A stretch of 64,000 nucleotides of DNA from Candidatus Villigracilis affinis (GTDB lineage: Bacteria; Chloroflexota; Anaerolineae; Anaerolineales; Villigracilaceae): NCBI GenBank assembly GCA_016718275.1, contig JADKEA010000021.1:186001-250000 (forward strand), given 5' to 3'. The notes under the pieces are model-generated. The model ran no database searches. It saw only the letters and a program-made list of their open reading frames with translations, and was not told the DNA's origin. Positions within the stretch are counted from its first letter, which is position 1; the number at the start of each line of letters is the position of its first letter. The position numbers were made by a program, and so were the translations under genes. This document shows positions 1-8,429 of the stretch, in pieces.

Positions 1-117
1 TTTGGTTCGTTTGGCAAGTTCGAGCAGGGCTTGTCCACGTTCCCAGAATTGCGTGGAGGGATACCTTTGGTTATATTCGGGTGCGATCTTGTCGTAGTTA
101 AGATGTTTGGTTTGCAT
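1..117 (-). CDS. N-terminal fragment of a class I SAM-dependent methyltransferase
   Basis: An ATG at 117 on the minus strand opens 39 codons that run off the window edge. The translation begins MQTKHLNYDKIAPEYNQRYP, and the YDKIAPEYNQR segment is typical of the N-terminus of class I SAM-dependent methyltransferases of the Methyltransf_11/25 type. The SAM-binding glycine-rich loop would lie beyond the edge, so neither substrate nor subfamily can be named. It is the last gene of a minus-strand run; about 240 bases with a hairpin repeat separate it from ywbE. Confidence 0.6.
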   Translation of the reverse strand, partial: MQTKHLNYDKIAPEYNQRYPSTQFWERGQALLELAKRTK

Positions 118-274
118 AAACACTCTGAATTCATGGGGCAAAAGTTTCTTACTGATTTCTTCTTGTCAGAGTTGTCGGTTATAGAACGGGAAGCGATGAT
201 CGAATTTCAAAAAGACCACCCTATTATCTTGCTAAACTGGATAAGTTAATTCTTTATACAAACATACGTGGATG

Positions 275-345
275 CAAACAAACGCAGAAAACGCTGATCT
301 TTCGCTTTTATCAGCGTAAATCAGCGTTCACCTATGCCCCAAATT
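275..345. repeat. Dispersed hairpin repeat (AACGCTGAT / ATCAGCGTT type)
   Basis: This stretch holds AAACGCTGAT, a short spacer containing TATCAGCG, then AAATCAGCGTT and a trailing CTATG. A second copy with the same order of blocks lies at 62490-62560, so it is a dispersed element rather than a gene-specific terminator. The rest of 118-359 shows no convincing coding potential on either strand. Confidence 0.6.
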
Positions 346-359
346 AAATTCGGGGTCGA

Positions 360-566
360 TCATGTTTGTTGTTCGGGTACGATTTCCTTCACACGTCCCA
401 CCTGCCCATCCATCAAGCGGACTTTGATGCCGTGCGGATGATTAGGCGATTTGGTGAGGATGTCTTTGACGATTCCCCTGGTAAGTTTACCCGTGCGCTG
501 GTCCTGTTTCAGGACGATCAGCACGGTGATGCCAGGTTTGATGTTGGTGCGGGTTTGACCGTTCAT
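360..566 (-). CDS. ywbE: YwbE family protein
   Basis: A 68-residue protein starting MNGQTRTNIKPG, with the family pattern of an NIKPG start, LKQDQRTGKLTRGIVKDILT and a basic HPHGIKVRL segment. YwbE-family proteins are small single-domain proteins predicted to fold as a beta barrel; no function is established. The ATG at 566 is preferred over the TTG three bases upstream. The start touches the TGA of the upstream YciI-like gene, so the two are probably translationally coupled. Confidence 0.85.
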   Translation of the reverse strand: MNGQTRTNIKPGITVLIVLKQDQRTGKLTRGIVKDILTKSPNHPHGIKVRLMDGQVGRVKEIVPEQQT

Positions 567-880
567 CAATCATGCTCCATGGCTGTCATCCACGGGCGGA
601 TCTCGAAGATGAGCAGGCCCGATTTCACGGCAGGGTCATCGGCGGCGAAGGCTTCGATCTCTTCCTGCGAAACCTCTTTGGTCGTGACCATCATCCCGCC
701 GACATCAGGGAGAAGGAAGGGTCCGCCCAGTTGGAGCTTACCCTGCTCATGCAATTTCAAATAATGCCCCACGTGCTCGTTGACTCCATCCTGCTGGCGA
801 TAGTCCACGCCGTATTGCCATTTGGGGCCAGGTTTGTGGATGACGACGAATCGAATGGGGCGTGCGGGTTGATTTGTCAT
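566..880 (-). CDS. YciI/YCII-related domain protein
   Basis: A 104-residue protein with the ferredoxin-like YCII fold pattern: RFVVIHKPGPKW at the N-terminus, then HVGHYLKLHEQGKLQLGGPF with the conserved His, and a DPAVKSGLLIFEIRPW C-terminus. The family includes chloromuconolactone-dehalogenase-like and muconolactone-isomerase-like enzymes, but most members are uncharacterised. The ATG at 880 follows an AAAGG at good distance; a GTG 18 bases upstream is possible but less likely. It overlaps ywbE by one base. Confidence 0.8.
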   Translation of the reverse strand: MTNQPARPIRFVVIHKPGPKWQYGVDYRQQDGVNEHVGHYLKLHEQGKLQLGGPFLLPDVGGMMVTTKEVSQEEIEAFAADDPAVKSGLLIFEIRPWMTAMEHD

Positions 881-935
881 TTTGTTTTTGCCTTTCACAT
901 TTTAAGGTTGAGATGTTTTGAAATTGACAGATGTC

Positions 936-2333
936 CTAACTCAACAATCCTCTTGCGAATGTCAGGAATGCCTGCACGTCGTTGAAGTTCGTGACCATTC
1001 CCACGGAAATACGCACGGCTCCTGATGATTTTCCGTCAATGCACAGGCGGAAGTCGTCGATGCTCATTTTGTCTTTGTGGTCGGGGGAAGTGAAGCACAC
1101 GTCCAATTCCACGCGGGAGATGCCGAGCGCCACTTCACCCGCGCCGGGGTTGCAGAAACAGCCCGTCCGCAGTGAGATGTTGACCTTGTTGGCTTCACTT
1201 TCGATAAAGCGATGATCGAAGGCTTTGCCGTTCTTGTCGTAAAAATTGACCGTGACCGCGCCGCCTCTTCCTTCGCTGGTAGCTGGTCCGAACAAACGGA
1301 CAAGCGGCTCCCCGTTGCTGTGTTTCATGGCGGTCAGGTTTTGCAGCAGCCAGCCCGTGAGCGTTCTGACCCTTTCGCTGATGGAATCATAGCCGATGGA
1401 TTCGATGTGCTTGAGTCCGATCTCGATGGCGGGGATGTTGAGATAATCGAGCGTGCCATCTTCGAAGGCGGGGGCGCCGTCGGCGAGATAATATTTATCA
1501 CCCTGCACCGATGCGACCGTGATGGTTCCGCCCGCGAACCAGGGACGATGCAATTTCGAAAGCGCGGATTTGCGCGCGATCAATGCACCCAGCCCGGTGG
1601 GGTAGCCGAAGATTTTGTAAAACGAAATAGGCACGAAATCAGGTTTGACTTTGCTCAAATCGAGCTTATTGGTTGGCACATAGGCGGCGGCGTCGAGCAG
1701 CACGTCCCAGCCGTGGGCGTGGGCTTTCTCGATCCACTCCAGCGGATGTTTAACCGAGGAGAAGTTGGATTGCGCGGGATATGCAAAAAGGTTGTATCCG
1801 TTCTTCGAAGGCCGCGCCAGTTCCAAGTCCAGTTGTGAAGCGTCGACTCTCATCTCGGGCAGCATAACTGGAATGTAAGTCACCTCTGCGCCGCGTGCAT
1901 GTGCAAATTCCCGAATCCCATTCACCGAATTGTGATTGTCGAAGGTCAATAAATAACGCCCGTTCGGGAAGGGGTAACTTTCGCCAACGAGTTTGAGCGC
2001 GCTGCTGGCGTTGGATGTGAAGATGGCGAGATATTCGTTTGGATCGGCATTGAAGAATTTGAGGATGTACTCGCGCGTGCCTTCGACCAACTCGGTAGCT
2101 GCCAGTGAAGTGGGGTTGGACGAATGCGGGTTGCCGTAGACGTTCTCGTTCAAAAGTTTGTGATGTTTTTGAATTTGCGATTCGGCATAGATGCCGCCGC
2201 CCGTGTAATCAAGATAGACATGCTCGCCCGCATCGAGTCGGAAGTAATCTGTTTTGCGAAGTTTATCGAGCGCTTCTGTTTTTTTGTAAGATGGATATTG
2301 CTTGAGAAAGGTTTCGAGTTCGTTTGATGACAT
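936..2333 (-). CDS. Class V aminotransferase-fold PLP enzyme, MoCo-sulfurase / cysteine-desulfurase-like
   Basis: A 465-residue PLP enzyme. YLDYTGGGIYAESQI (about 40-54) and NPHSSNPTS (68-76) match the N-terminus of molybdenum-cofactor sulfurase and related SufS-like proteins. LLDAAAYVPTNKLDL carries the PLP-binding Asp214, and SFYKIFGYPTG carries the likely Schiff-base Lys240. RTGCFCNPGAGE near 389-400 holds a Cys pair in the position of the persulfide-forming cysteine. It lacks the C-terminal MOSC domain of full MoCo sulfurases. No molybdoenzyme gene lies nearby, so the sulfur acceptor is unknown. The FAH-family gene is 44 bases upstream. Confidence 0.8.
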   Translation of the reverse strand: MSSNELETFLKQYPSYKKTEALDKLRKTDYFRLDAGEHVYLDYTGGGIYAESQIQKHHKLLNENVYGNPHSSNPTSLAATELVEGTREYILKFFNADPNEYLAIFTSNASSALKLVGESYPFPNGRYLLTFDNHNSVNGIREFAHARGAEVTYIPVMLPEMRVDASQLDLELARPSKNGYNLFAYPAQSNFSSVKHPLEWIEKAHAHGWDVLLDAAAYVPTNKLDLSKVKPDFVPISFYKIFGYPTGLGALIARKSALSKLHRPWFAGGTITVASVQGDKYYLADGAPAFEDGTLDYLNIPAIEIGLKHIESIGYDSISERVRTLTGWLLQNLTAMKHSNGEPLVRLFGPATSEGRGGAVTVNFYDKNGKAFDHRFIESEANKVNISLRTGCFCNPGAGEVALGISRVELDVCFTSPDHKDKMSIDDFRLCIDGKSSGAVRISVGMVTNFNDVQAFLTFARGLLS

Positions 2334-2377
2334 AAGTGTTTTCCTATCTTCGCCCTTCGATTACGCTCAGGACAAAA

Positions 2378-3154
2378 TTATATTTTCACCGGGTTGCTCA
2401 ACTTGCCGAGACCTTCAATCTCCACATCCACCATGTCGCCGTTCTTTAATTCGCCCACGCCCGATGGCGTGCCTGTGAAAATGACATCGCCAGGCTCCAG
2501 TGTCATTACTGATGAAATAAAGGCGATCAAAGTATTGATGTTGAAGACCATGTCACGCGTGGATGCCATCTGGCGCATCTGGCCGTTCACACGGCAGGTC
2601 ACCACAGCGTCGGACGCATCGAACTCGGTGTCGATCCACGGACCGAAGGAACAGAAGGTATCAAAGCCTTTGGCGCGGGTCCATTGACCGTCTGATTTTT
2701 GCAGGTCGCGCGCGGTGATGTCGTTGCCGATGGTGTAACCGAAGACATATTCCTTCGCGTTTTCGGTGGTGATGTTTCGTCCGCGTTTGCCGATGACGAC
2801 GACCAATTCCGCTTCATGCTCCACCTGGCTGGATTGCGGCGGCAGGACGATGTGTTCGCCGTTCGAGATGATCGAGGAAGGTGGTTTCAAAAAAATGAGC
2901 GGCACTTTGGGGACTTCGTTGCCCAATTCCTTTGCGTGTTCCACATAGTTGCGGCCCACGCACAGGATCTTGCTTGGTACGCAGGGCGCGGCCAGTTTCA
3001 ATTCTCCAACAGGAATCTTTGCCTCGCGGCGGCGGTATTCACCGAAGATATCACCCTGAATTTCGCCGACCTTGTCATCCAACATCCAGCCATACACAGC
3101 CTTCTCGGGCAGGTACGGCGCTTCACCATTGGTTTGATAACGAACGATTTTCAT
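2378..3154 (-). CDS. Fumarylacetoacetate hydrolase family protein
   Basis: A 258-residue protein with the FAH fold. KILCVGRNYVEHAKELGNEVP (about 64-84) is the classic entry motif. EHEAELVVVIGK supplies the metal-binding Glu pair, and GYTIGNDITARDLQ the metal Asp. A LEPGDVIFTGTPSGVG C-terminal motif completes the pattern. The family includes 2-hydroxyhepta-2,4-diene-1,7-dioate isomerase, acylpyruvase and oxaloacetate decarboxylase activities; substrate cannot be read from sequence. A terminator separates it from the AIM24 gene upstream. Confidence 0.85.
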   Translation of the reverse strand: MKIVRYQTNGEAPYLPEKAVYGWMLDDKVGEIQGDIFGEYRRREAKIPVGELKLAAPCVPSKILCVGRNYVEHAKELGNEVPKVPLIFLKPPSSIISNGEHIVLPPQSSQVEHEAELVVVIGKRGRNITTENAKEYVFGYTIGNDITARDLQKSDGQWTRAKGFDTFCSFGPWIDTEFDASDAVVTCRVNGQMRQMASTRDMVFNINTLIAFISSVMTLEPGDVIFTGTPSGVGELKNGDMVDVEIEGLGKLSNPVKI

Positions 3155-3181
3155 GCGTCTCCTATGTCACCACGAAGTAAA

Positions 3182-3217
3182 AACAAAAATGCAGGACAAA
3201 CTGGGTTTGCCCTGCAT
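3182..3217 (-). terminator. Rho-independent terminator after the AIM24-family gene
   Basis: On the minus strand a 12-base imperfect stem (ATGCAGGGCAAA pairing with TTTGTCCTGCAT) with a short loop is followed by TTTTTGTTTTT. It lies just after the stop of the gene ending at 3241 and before the FAH-family start. Confidence 0.75.
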
Positions 3218-3240
3218 CTATTATACAAGCCAACTGCGAT

Positions 3241-3927
3241 TTAATGATTGGAGGATGACGGCGGCTTCGGCAGCTGCGGAATGATCCAGTTGATCAGCGC
3301 CTGTGGCGAGCGGGTCTGGATGTAGATCTTGCCGGGGCCGCTCAACTCAACCACAAACCCTTCGCCGCTGAACAGCGTGGACTTGAATCCGCCGATGGGT
3401 TTGGGCGTGACGCCCATGTTCCCGTCGAATGCAACGAGGTGGGAAGTGTCTACTGTGTATTTTTCACCTGCGCCGAGGGTCTTTTCGTAGATCGCGCCGT
3501 AGGAAGAAACCAATAACGTGCCTGAGCCCGTGGCTTCAAGCATCGAAACGCCCTCGGCAGACATAAAGGCTTTTACACTCACTTTGGCAGTCAGCTCAAC
3601 GGATGCTTCGGAAGCCATGTATGAACCAGACTGGATCATCAGTTTACTGCCGCTCATTTCGATCACGATAATATCACCGGGCAATTCGGGGGCGAGTGTT
3701 ATTTCTCCGCCCTGTGCAGGAGCCTGAAAGAAATTCTGGAAGAAAGATTCGCCTCCCAGCACGGCGCGTCCCAGTGATTTGAGGAATCCGCCTTCGGCTT
3801 TGGTTTCGATCTGCACGCCCTCCGACATGCTGACCATGGCCCCAGCCTCGGCGCGGATGCGCTCATTGGGGGTGAGCTTTGCAATTGCGAGGGAGTACGA
3901 CGGGCGGTGAACGACTTCAATATCCAT
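3241..3927 (-). CDS. AIM24 / TIGR00266 family protein
   Basis: A 228-residue protein starting MDIEVVHRPSYSLAIAKL, with RAEAGAMVSMSEGVQIETKAEGG-like and GGESFFQNFF segments that define the AIM24 (DUF124) family. These proteins fold as a trimeric beta-prism; some have been linked to membrane or mitochondrial organisation in yeast, but bacterial function is unknown. The ATG at 3927 has AAGGAG 10-15 bases upstream, so I reject the longer frame from 3978, whose extra residues look non-coding. It is preceded by folK read-through spacing of about 65 bases. Confidence 0.85.
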   Translation of the reverse strand: MDIEVVHRPSYSLAIAKLTPNERIRAEAGAMVSMSEGVQIETKAEGGFLKSLGRAVLGGESFFQNFFQAPAQGGEITLAPELPGDIIVIEMSGSKLMIQSGSYMASEASVELTAKVSVKAFMSAEGVSMLEATGSGTLLVSSYGAIYEKTLGAGEKYTVDTSHLVAFDGNMGVTPKPIGGFKSTLFSGEGFVVELSGPGKIYIQTRSPQALINWIIPQLPKPPSSSNH

Positions 3928-3994
3928 TTTTTTATGTCTCCTTGGTAAATTTTGAGGAACGCAGACACAAGTCCACATTCCTTTGGCGAATGAA

Positions 3995-4474
3995 TTACTT
4001 GACGATCTTTATCTCGATCCGTTCCGCATCATCCAGCAATTCACTGACAGATTTATGCAGAACGGGATGGACCAAATCCGGGGCGATCTCTGCCAGCGGT
4101 AAAAGCACAAAGGCGCGTTCATGCAGGCGCGGATGCGGTACTACCAGCGGAGGCGTGTAAATGACCATGTCGTCAAAGAACAGGATGTCAATGTCGATCA
4201 GGCGCGGACCATTGGTAAAGTTGGGCACACGTCCCAGCGCCGATTCGAGCCGCTTGATATGAGCGATCAATGCCTCGGGCTTGAGATACGTCTCCACTTT
4301 TATCACCTGATTGAGGAATGCAGCCTGTTCAGTGAAGCCCCAGGGCGGTGTTTCATAAACCGATGATTTTTGCTTCACGTTCATCTGCGGCGTGAGATTG
4401 CTGATCGCCGTTTTGAGATTCGTGAGACGGTTGCCCATGTTACTTCCGAGCGCAAGATAAACAGTGTGATCCAT
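3995..4474 (-). CDS. folK: 2-amino-4-hydroxy-6-hydroxymethyldihydropteridine diphosphokinase
   Basis: A 159-residue FolK (HPPK), which transfers pyrophosphate from ATP to hydroxymethyl-dihydropterin in folate synthesis. It begins with the YLALGSNMGNR motif and has SSVYETPPWGF, the substrate-binding segment. GPRLIDIDILFFDD carries the catalytic Asp pair that binds magnesium, and VVPHPRLHERAFVLLPLAEIAP is the C-terminal signature. Length is normal for the family. No other fol gene is next to it. Confidence 0.95.
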   Translation of the reverse strand: MDHTVYLALGSNMGNRLTNLKTAISNLTPQMNVKQKSSVYETPPWGFTEQAAFLNQVIKVETYLKPEALIAHIKRLESALGRVPNFTNGPRLIDIDILFFDDMVIYTPPLVVPHPRLHERAFVLLPLAEIAPDLVHPVLHKSVSELLDDAERIEIKIVK

Positions 4475-4560
4475 GATTGCCCTTGTTTTACTTTGGGTCT
4501 TTTGAGAAAATATAAATGGGTCCGCGGGGTACGCTGATTCTTCGATCTATAGATAAAAAA

Positions 4561-5400
4561 TTAAGGCTTGTGCTCGTCGTAATGCTCGGCAAAATCTGCC
4601 GCGAGCCAGCCTTCGATGTCTTTGTTCGTGAAGGCCGAGTCGGGCAATCTCTTCACGAATTGAATCATATCCTGTCGTTTGCTTTCAAATTGTTTTTGCG
4701 CTTCTTCATCTGAAAGCTGTTTATATTTTACGATCAATTCCGCGTTGAAGGCATCCGTGTCACGATCCTGCCATGTAAAGTTTGGATCGCTCAAAATACC
4801 TTTGATAATGGTCTCGCCTTCCTCCCACCAGCCGATGACATGCCCGAGTAGTTCGGGGAAATTCTCAACACCCTGCTTGTTTAGGAAGGCGGCTTTATCC
4901 TCGATCTTTTCAAAGTCTTCGATGTACGTGCCCCATCCATGCTCAAGCGTATCCAAAATTAAAAAGCGACTCGAAGCCACCAGATGCTCGCGAGCATGAT
5001 TGATGAAGATACCATTGACCCAGGTTTGCACGCGGCGATTTTCCCACGCGGCCTTGTTCATGGATCGTAAATCTGCCACGATTTTCTGACGGGTTTTCTC
5101 GAAGTGTGCGAGGAATTGCGCTTCGTTCCACCCTTTGTACTTTGCCACGGCTTCTGCGTTGAACGCATCAAAATCATATTTCTTACGCGCAAATTCACGC
5201 CCCTCCGCGGTGGCGAGGATGATCTCCATGCCTTCCTCCCACCATGCCAGCACGTGTGCAAGCATGTCGCGAAACTGCTGATAACCCTGCGCGTTGACCC
5301 GCTTCAATCCCTCGTCCGCAGGCCAGCGATCAAATCTCTCAATATAAGTTTTCCATTCGATCTCAAGAAAATCAAGCGTACGTTGTTTGAAGCTGGACAT
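4561..5400 (-). CDS. Tandem-duplicated ClbS/DfsB (DinB-like) four-helix-bundle protein
   Basis: A 279-residue protein made of two homologous halves. Residues 1-140 contain FRDMLAHVLAWWEEGMEII and YDFDAFNAEAVAKYKGW. Residues about 145-279 repeat the plan with FPELLGHVIGWWEEGETII and TDAFNAELIVKYKQL. The HVxxWWEEG pattern and a histidine in the second-helix region fit the ClbS/DfsB group of the DinB superfamily. ClbS itself protects against colibactin, but most relatives are of unknown function. Members are usually a single domain, so the head-to-tail duplication is notable. Confidence 0.8.
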   Translation of the reverse strand: MSSFKQRTLDFLEIEWKTYIERFDRWPADEGLKRVNAQGYQQFRDMLAHVLAWWEEGMEIILATAEGREFARKKYDFDAFNAEAVAKYKGWNEAQFLAHFEKTRQKIVADLRSMNKAAWENRRVQTWVNGIFINHAREHLVASSRFLILDTLEHGWGTYIEDFEKIEDKAAFLNKQGVENFPELLGHVIGWWEEGETIIKGILSDPNFTWQDRDTDAFNAELIVKYKQLSDEEAQKQFESKRQDMIQFVKRLPDSAFTNKDIEGWLAADFAEHYDEHKP

Positions 5401-5424
5401 GATGTTCTCCGTGTTTATAAATTT

Positions 5425-5465
5425 ATTCGCCCTTCGACTGCGCTCGTCGTTCCGCTCAGGACGGT
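5425..5465. repeat. Short dispersed repeat (CCTTCGACTGCGCTC...CTCAGGAC)
   Basis: CGCCCTTCGACTGCGCTCGT followed by a CGCTCAGGAC block lies between two genes. A related unit with CGCCCTTCGATTACGCTCAG lies at 2353-2373, also between genes. Such units are common intergenic repeats in environmental bacterial genomes. No coding role is seen. Confidence 0.45.
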
Positions 5466-5468
5466 GTA

Positions 5469-5936
5469 TTACTCAGTCAATGAAACAATCACTGAATCTT
5501 TCAAAGCGTGATGTAAATCCGCGCTTTTGAGGATGACCGCCGTATTTCGCATTCCTGACCCGATGGAAATTTCCTCTTCGAGCATCACGCTCGAATCGAT
5601 CAACACCTTGACCTGATTCAGCAATCCGAAGGGCCCCACCGTCCCGATGCGGTATCCCGTCACCGCCAAGACTTCGTCTTCGGTGGCCATTGAAACCCGC
5701 GACTTTCCAAGATGTTTCCGCAAAATCTTCCACGAGACTTGGGCAGGGCCAGCGACCAATGCCATTATAAATTCATCCTCTGCAATGCGGAACAGGATAC
5801 TTCGAACCACCTGCGAAGCCCGCTGACCACGGTCGCTCGCCGCCTGCTCAAACGAGTGGACAGGGTTTTCGTGGCGAAAGACCGTATGCGGCACGCCAAG
5901 TTGTTCCAAAGCAATACTGACGGGAGGAGTTTCCAT
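5469..5936 (-). CDS. YbaK/EbsC family aminoacyl-tRNA deacylase
   Basis: A 155-residue protein of the YbaK/ProX editing fold, which hydrolyses mischarged tRNAs such as Cys- or Ala-tRNAPro in trans. It shows FRHENPVHSFEQAA near the N-terminus, QVVRSILFRI where the catalytic-site Lys/Arg region lies, and GYRIGTVGPFGL, the conserved GxxxGxxxPFG loop. The stop is three bases before the Nth-gene end side, so it follows nth directly in the same operon. The exact tRNA substrate cannot be assigned. Confidence 0.85.
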   Translation of the reverse strand: METPPVSIALEQLGVPHTVFRHENPVHSFEQAASDRGQRASQVVRSILFRIAEDEFIMALVAGPAQVSWKILRKHLGKSRVSMATEDEVLAVTGYRIGTVGPFGLLNQVKVLIDSSVMLEEEISIGSGMRNTAVILKSADLHHALKDSVIVSLTE

Positions 5937-5938
5937 TT

Positions 5939-6604
5939 TTATTTCGTCTTCTCTTTATATCCGCACAGTTTGATGACGGGGCACTGCGGGCAATTTGGTT
6001 TGCGCGCGTGGCAGACTTCGCGCCCGAGGCGGATAATGTTCAAATGCGCGGCGTAATAGGTTTCAGGCGGAAAAACGGATTCGAGATGCGGGTGAGCCTG
6101 TTCCACGGTCATTTTTTCGGGGCGCAGGCCGATGCGGCCCGTGACGCGATAGACATGTGTATCCACGGGGAAGGCGGGCATGCCGAGTGAAAAACACAGG
6201 ACGATGGCGGCTGTCTTCGGACCGACGCCGTTGAACTTCGTCAGCCAGGAGCGTGCCTCTTCGATGGGCAGACCAGCTAAAAAGTCCAGATTGAGCGAGC
6301 CGCGTTCTTCGGTAATGGCGCGTAAAACCTGTTGAATGCGCGGTCCCTTTTGATTCGCGAGTCCTGCAGTTTTGATCGCGGCGATCACATCCTCGGTTTT
6401 GGCATCGCGTACAGATTCCCAGGTGGGGAATTTTGCGCGCAGGGCTTCGAAGGCGCGGTCGCGATTGATGTCATTTGTATTTTGCGAGAGGATGGTGGAA
6501 ACGAGTTCGTCCACAGCGGGGAGCGGGTTGCGCCAGATGGGCTCGCCGAATGCCGTGAGCAGGGTTTGATGGATGAGGAGCGCGCGTTCTTTTGGATTTT
6601 TCAT
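5939..6604 (-). CDS. nth: Endonuclease III (HhH-GPD DNA glycosylase with Fe-S cluster)
   Basis: A 221-residue DNA glycosylase/AP lyase of base-excision repair. TILSQNTNDINRDRAF is the Nth entry motif. The helix-hairpin-helix FNGVGPKTAAIVLCF contains the catalytic Lys, and PVDTHVYRVTGRIGL the catalytic Asp. The C-terminus has the C-x6-C-x2-C-x5-C pattern of the 4Fe-4S cluster (CHARKPNCPQCPVIKLC). The ATG at 6604 overlaps the TGA of the nucleotidyltransferase gene by ATGA. A longer frame from 6784 is rejected because its first 60 residues are antisense-like basic sequence inside that neighbour. Confidence 0.92.
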   Translation of the reverse strand: MKNPKERALLIHQTLLTAFGEPIWRNPLPAVDELVSTILSQNTNDINRDRAFEALRAKFPTWESVRDAKTEDVIAAIKTAGLANQKGPRIQQVLRAITEERGSLNLDFLAGLPIEEARSWLTKFNGVGPKTAAIVLCFSLGMPAFPVDTHVYRVTGRIGLRPEKMTVEQAHPHLESVFPPETYYAAHLNIIRLGREVCHARKPNCPQCPVIKLCGYKEKTK

Positions 6605-7374
6605 AATGTATCGAGCAATTGTAGCGTATTCTCGATCACGTCGCGATGTTTTTCGGGGATGATGTTTTGAAAGAGTTGAGCGGTATGTTTGTATAGGTCG
6701 AGAGCGGCTTTTCCGCGTGTGATGTAGGCGGGGGCATCTGCGATGATATCTGCGCCAAGCGCGAGGCGGAATGATTTTGTCCACGGGTGGTCGATGCCGA
6801 TGGTTTGCTGGATGACATCGAAGTAACGGTTTTCACTTTCCATCAGCATTCCGCGTTGAACGGTGACTGCGTTGGCAAGCCCGCTGAATAATCCCCACAC
6901 GGCATACAAGACTTTTGATTCATCGTTGGCTTTTAACCCGCCGACGATCTTGTGTACTTCCTCGGCGCAGCCCATTAATTCTTCGCTGGCATATTCATCT
7001 GCGGCGGGTTGTATTTTTTGCCAGTTGAAATCCTGTGCGGCTTGTTTCAACCCTGCAATTGAGCCTGTGTCGTCTGTGAGGATAACCATTTGACGAAGCC
7101 CCGGCACCGCCCAGATCGCTTTTTCTGGATGGGTGAGGGATGTCCGTTCCTGCTCGATGGTGAGGTATTTCAAACTGACGAGATGCCCGTCCATATTGCG
7201 GAGGATGTAATTCGCTTCACGCGAGAGTGACTCGACGAAAATATCCACATCGACATCGCTGTGGGCTGTGTTTTGTCCGCGCGCATAACTGCCGACCAGC
7301 GCAAGACCAAGAACACCCGACTGGGTCAGCCGGGTGATCAGGGATTTGATAAATGGGTCTTCGTGGAAATTCAT
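6601..7374 (-). CDS. Nucleotidyltransferase domain protein
   Basis: A 257-residue protein with a minimal-nucleotidyltransferase N-terminus: LVGSYARGQNTAHSDVDVDI carries the GS motif and the catalytic DxD (about 28-46). The remaining 200 residues look helical and resemble the substrate-binding half of kanamycin-nucleotidyltransferase-like proteins. The acceptor is unknown, and a drug-resistance role should not be assumed. It overlaps nth downstream and asparaginase upstream by ATGA in both cases, so it is part of a tightly coupled operon. Confidence 0.8.
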   Translation of the reverse strand: MNFHEDPFIKSLITRLTQSGVLGLALVGSYARGQNTAHSDVDVDIFVESLSREANYILRNMDGHLVSLKYLTIEQERTSLTHPEKAIWAVPGLRQMVILTDDTGSIAGLKQAAQDFNWQKIQPAADEYASEELMGCAEEVHKIVGGLKANDESKVLYAVWGLFSGLANAVTVQRGMLMESENRYFDVIQQTIGIDHPWTKSFRLALGADIIADAPAYITRGKAALDLYKHTAQLFQNIIPEKHRDVIENTLQLLDTL

Positions 7375-8429
7375 GCGAGTTGGAAGGCAGGATATGATTC
7401 GCCTGTGACCAGTCCGCGATGATTGGTGAGTTGTTTCTTTGGGCCGAAGGCTTCCAGAGATTTCAGTTGTGTGTCGTTGAGGGCTTTTAGTTGACGCAAT
7501 ATCTCAAGCGTGACCGCTGGGCGTACGCGCACACTGGATTCGAGTTCGTCGTTCATGCGGGCGGCGTCGCCGTCGGTGACTTTGAATGCGATGCCGACAC
7601 CGTATTCGCCGTATACACCGGGCATCAGGCCGATGAGTTGGAAACCTTCCGCGCCGCGTTTAGTGACGATTCTGCCTTCACCAGCCTGCATTAATTCGCA
7701 ATCGAATTCGCCAAAGTTGCTGACCATTTCCGGGTGGGCGATCATGGCGGAGGTGATCTTTTTGCAGGCCGTTGCACGCGTTTCGGAAAGTTCACGCGGG
7801 TCGCACAAGCGCGCCATCCCGAGAGCGGCATTGAAAAGCGGAACGGCAAAGTTGGGCGCGGAGCAGCCGTCGATTCCCAATTCCACTTTTTCCTTTTCAA
7901 ACTTGCACATTTCGGCGAATGTGGAGAGGATATCCTGTTGAATGGGGTGGCTTTTATCGAGGTAATTTTCGAGGGGCAGTCCGCGCATTTTTGCATGGGC
8001 AAGCATGGAGGTATGTTTACCGGAGCAGTTGTTGAAATTGGCGGTGGGGAGGATATCCTGCTTGATGACCTTCTTCAGGAGGGCCGTATCGCCGGGCAGA
8101 TGTCCGCCGCACTGCAGGTCTGTTTCCTGAATCCCGATCTTGGCCTGCATGGCCTTGACTGTGTCGAGATGGATTTGCGCGGTCTCGTGCGATGCGCACG
8201 AAATTGAGATTTCACTCTGCGTGAAGTTGAAGTGTTCTGCGCCGCCGCGTTCGATGAACGGGAGCGCTTGAAAGGGCTTGGCTGATGAGCGTAAAAAGGC
8301 GACCTCGTGTGGGTCGCCATAAGAATGCAAAAGCGTGCCGTTTGAATCAACGATGGCGATGGAACCAATGTGGGTCGATTCCACCACGCGGCCGCGGGTT
8401 AACTCAAGGAGGGGTTGGCGTACGGTCAT
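7371..8429 (-). CDS. Asparaginase (type II-like, PF06089 family)
   Basis: A 352-residue protein of the bacterial/plant-pathogen asparaginase family, distinct from E. coli AnsA/AnsB. It shows RGRVVESTHIGSIAI, the conserved LRSSAKPFQALPF segment, ISCASHETAQIH, and FNNCSGKHTSMLAHA, the most conserved stretch and probable active site. GIDGCSAPNFAVPL and HPEMVSNFGEFDCELM complete the pattern. It probably hydrolyses L-asparagine to aspartate and ammonia in the cytoplasm. The start overlaps the stop of the MBL gene as TAATG. Confidence 0.88.
   Translation of the reverse strand: MTVRQPLLELTRGRVVESTHIGSIAIVDSNGTLLHSYGDPHEVAFLRSSAKPFQALPFIERGGAEHFNFTQSEISISCASHETAQIHLDTVKAMQAKIGIQETDLQCGGHLPGDTALLKKVIKQDILPTANFNNCSGKHTSMLAHAKMRGLPLENYLDKSHPIQQDILSTFAEMCKFEKEKVELGIDGCSAPNFAVPLFNAALGMARLCDPRELSETRATACKKITSAMIAHPEMVSNFGEFDCELMQAGEGRIVTKRGAEGFQLIGLMPGVYGEYGVGIAFKVTDGDAARMNDELESSVRVRPAVTLEILRQLKALNDTQLKSLEAFGPKKQLTNHRGLVTGESYPAFQLA

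Noticed and set aside
31..249. Plus-strand ORF of 72 residues at the left edge
   Set aside because: It lies antisense to the methyltransferase start and a repeat, with no family resemblance or RBS.
6601..7374. Aminoglycoside nucleotidyltransferase
   Set aside because: Only the generic GS and DxD motif is visible; the C-terminal half does not carry features that would allow a resistance assignment.
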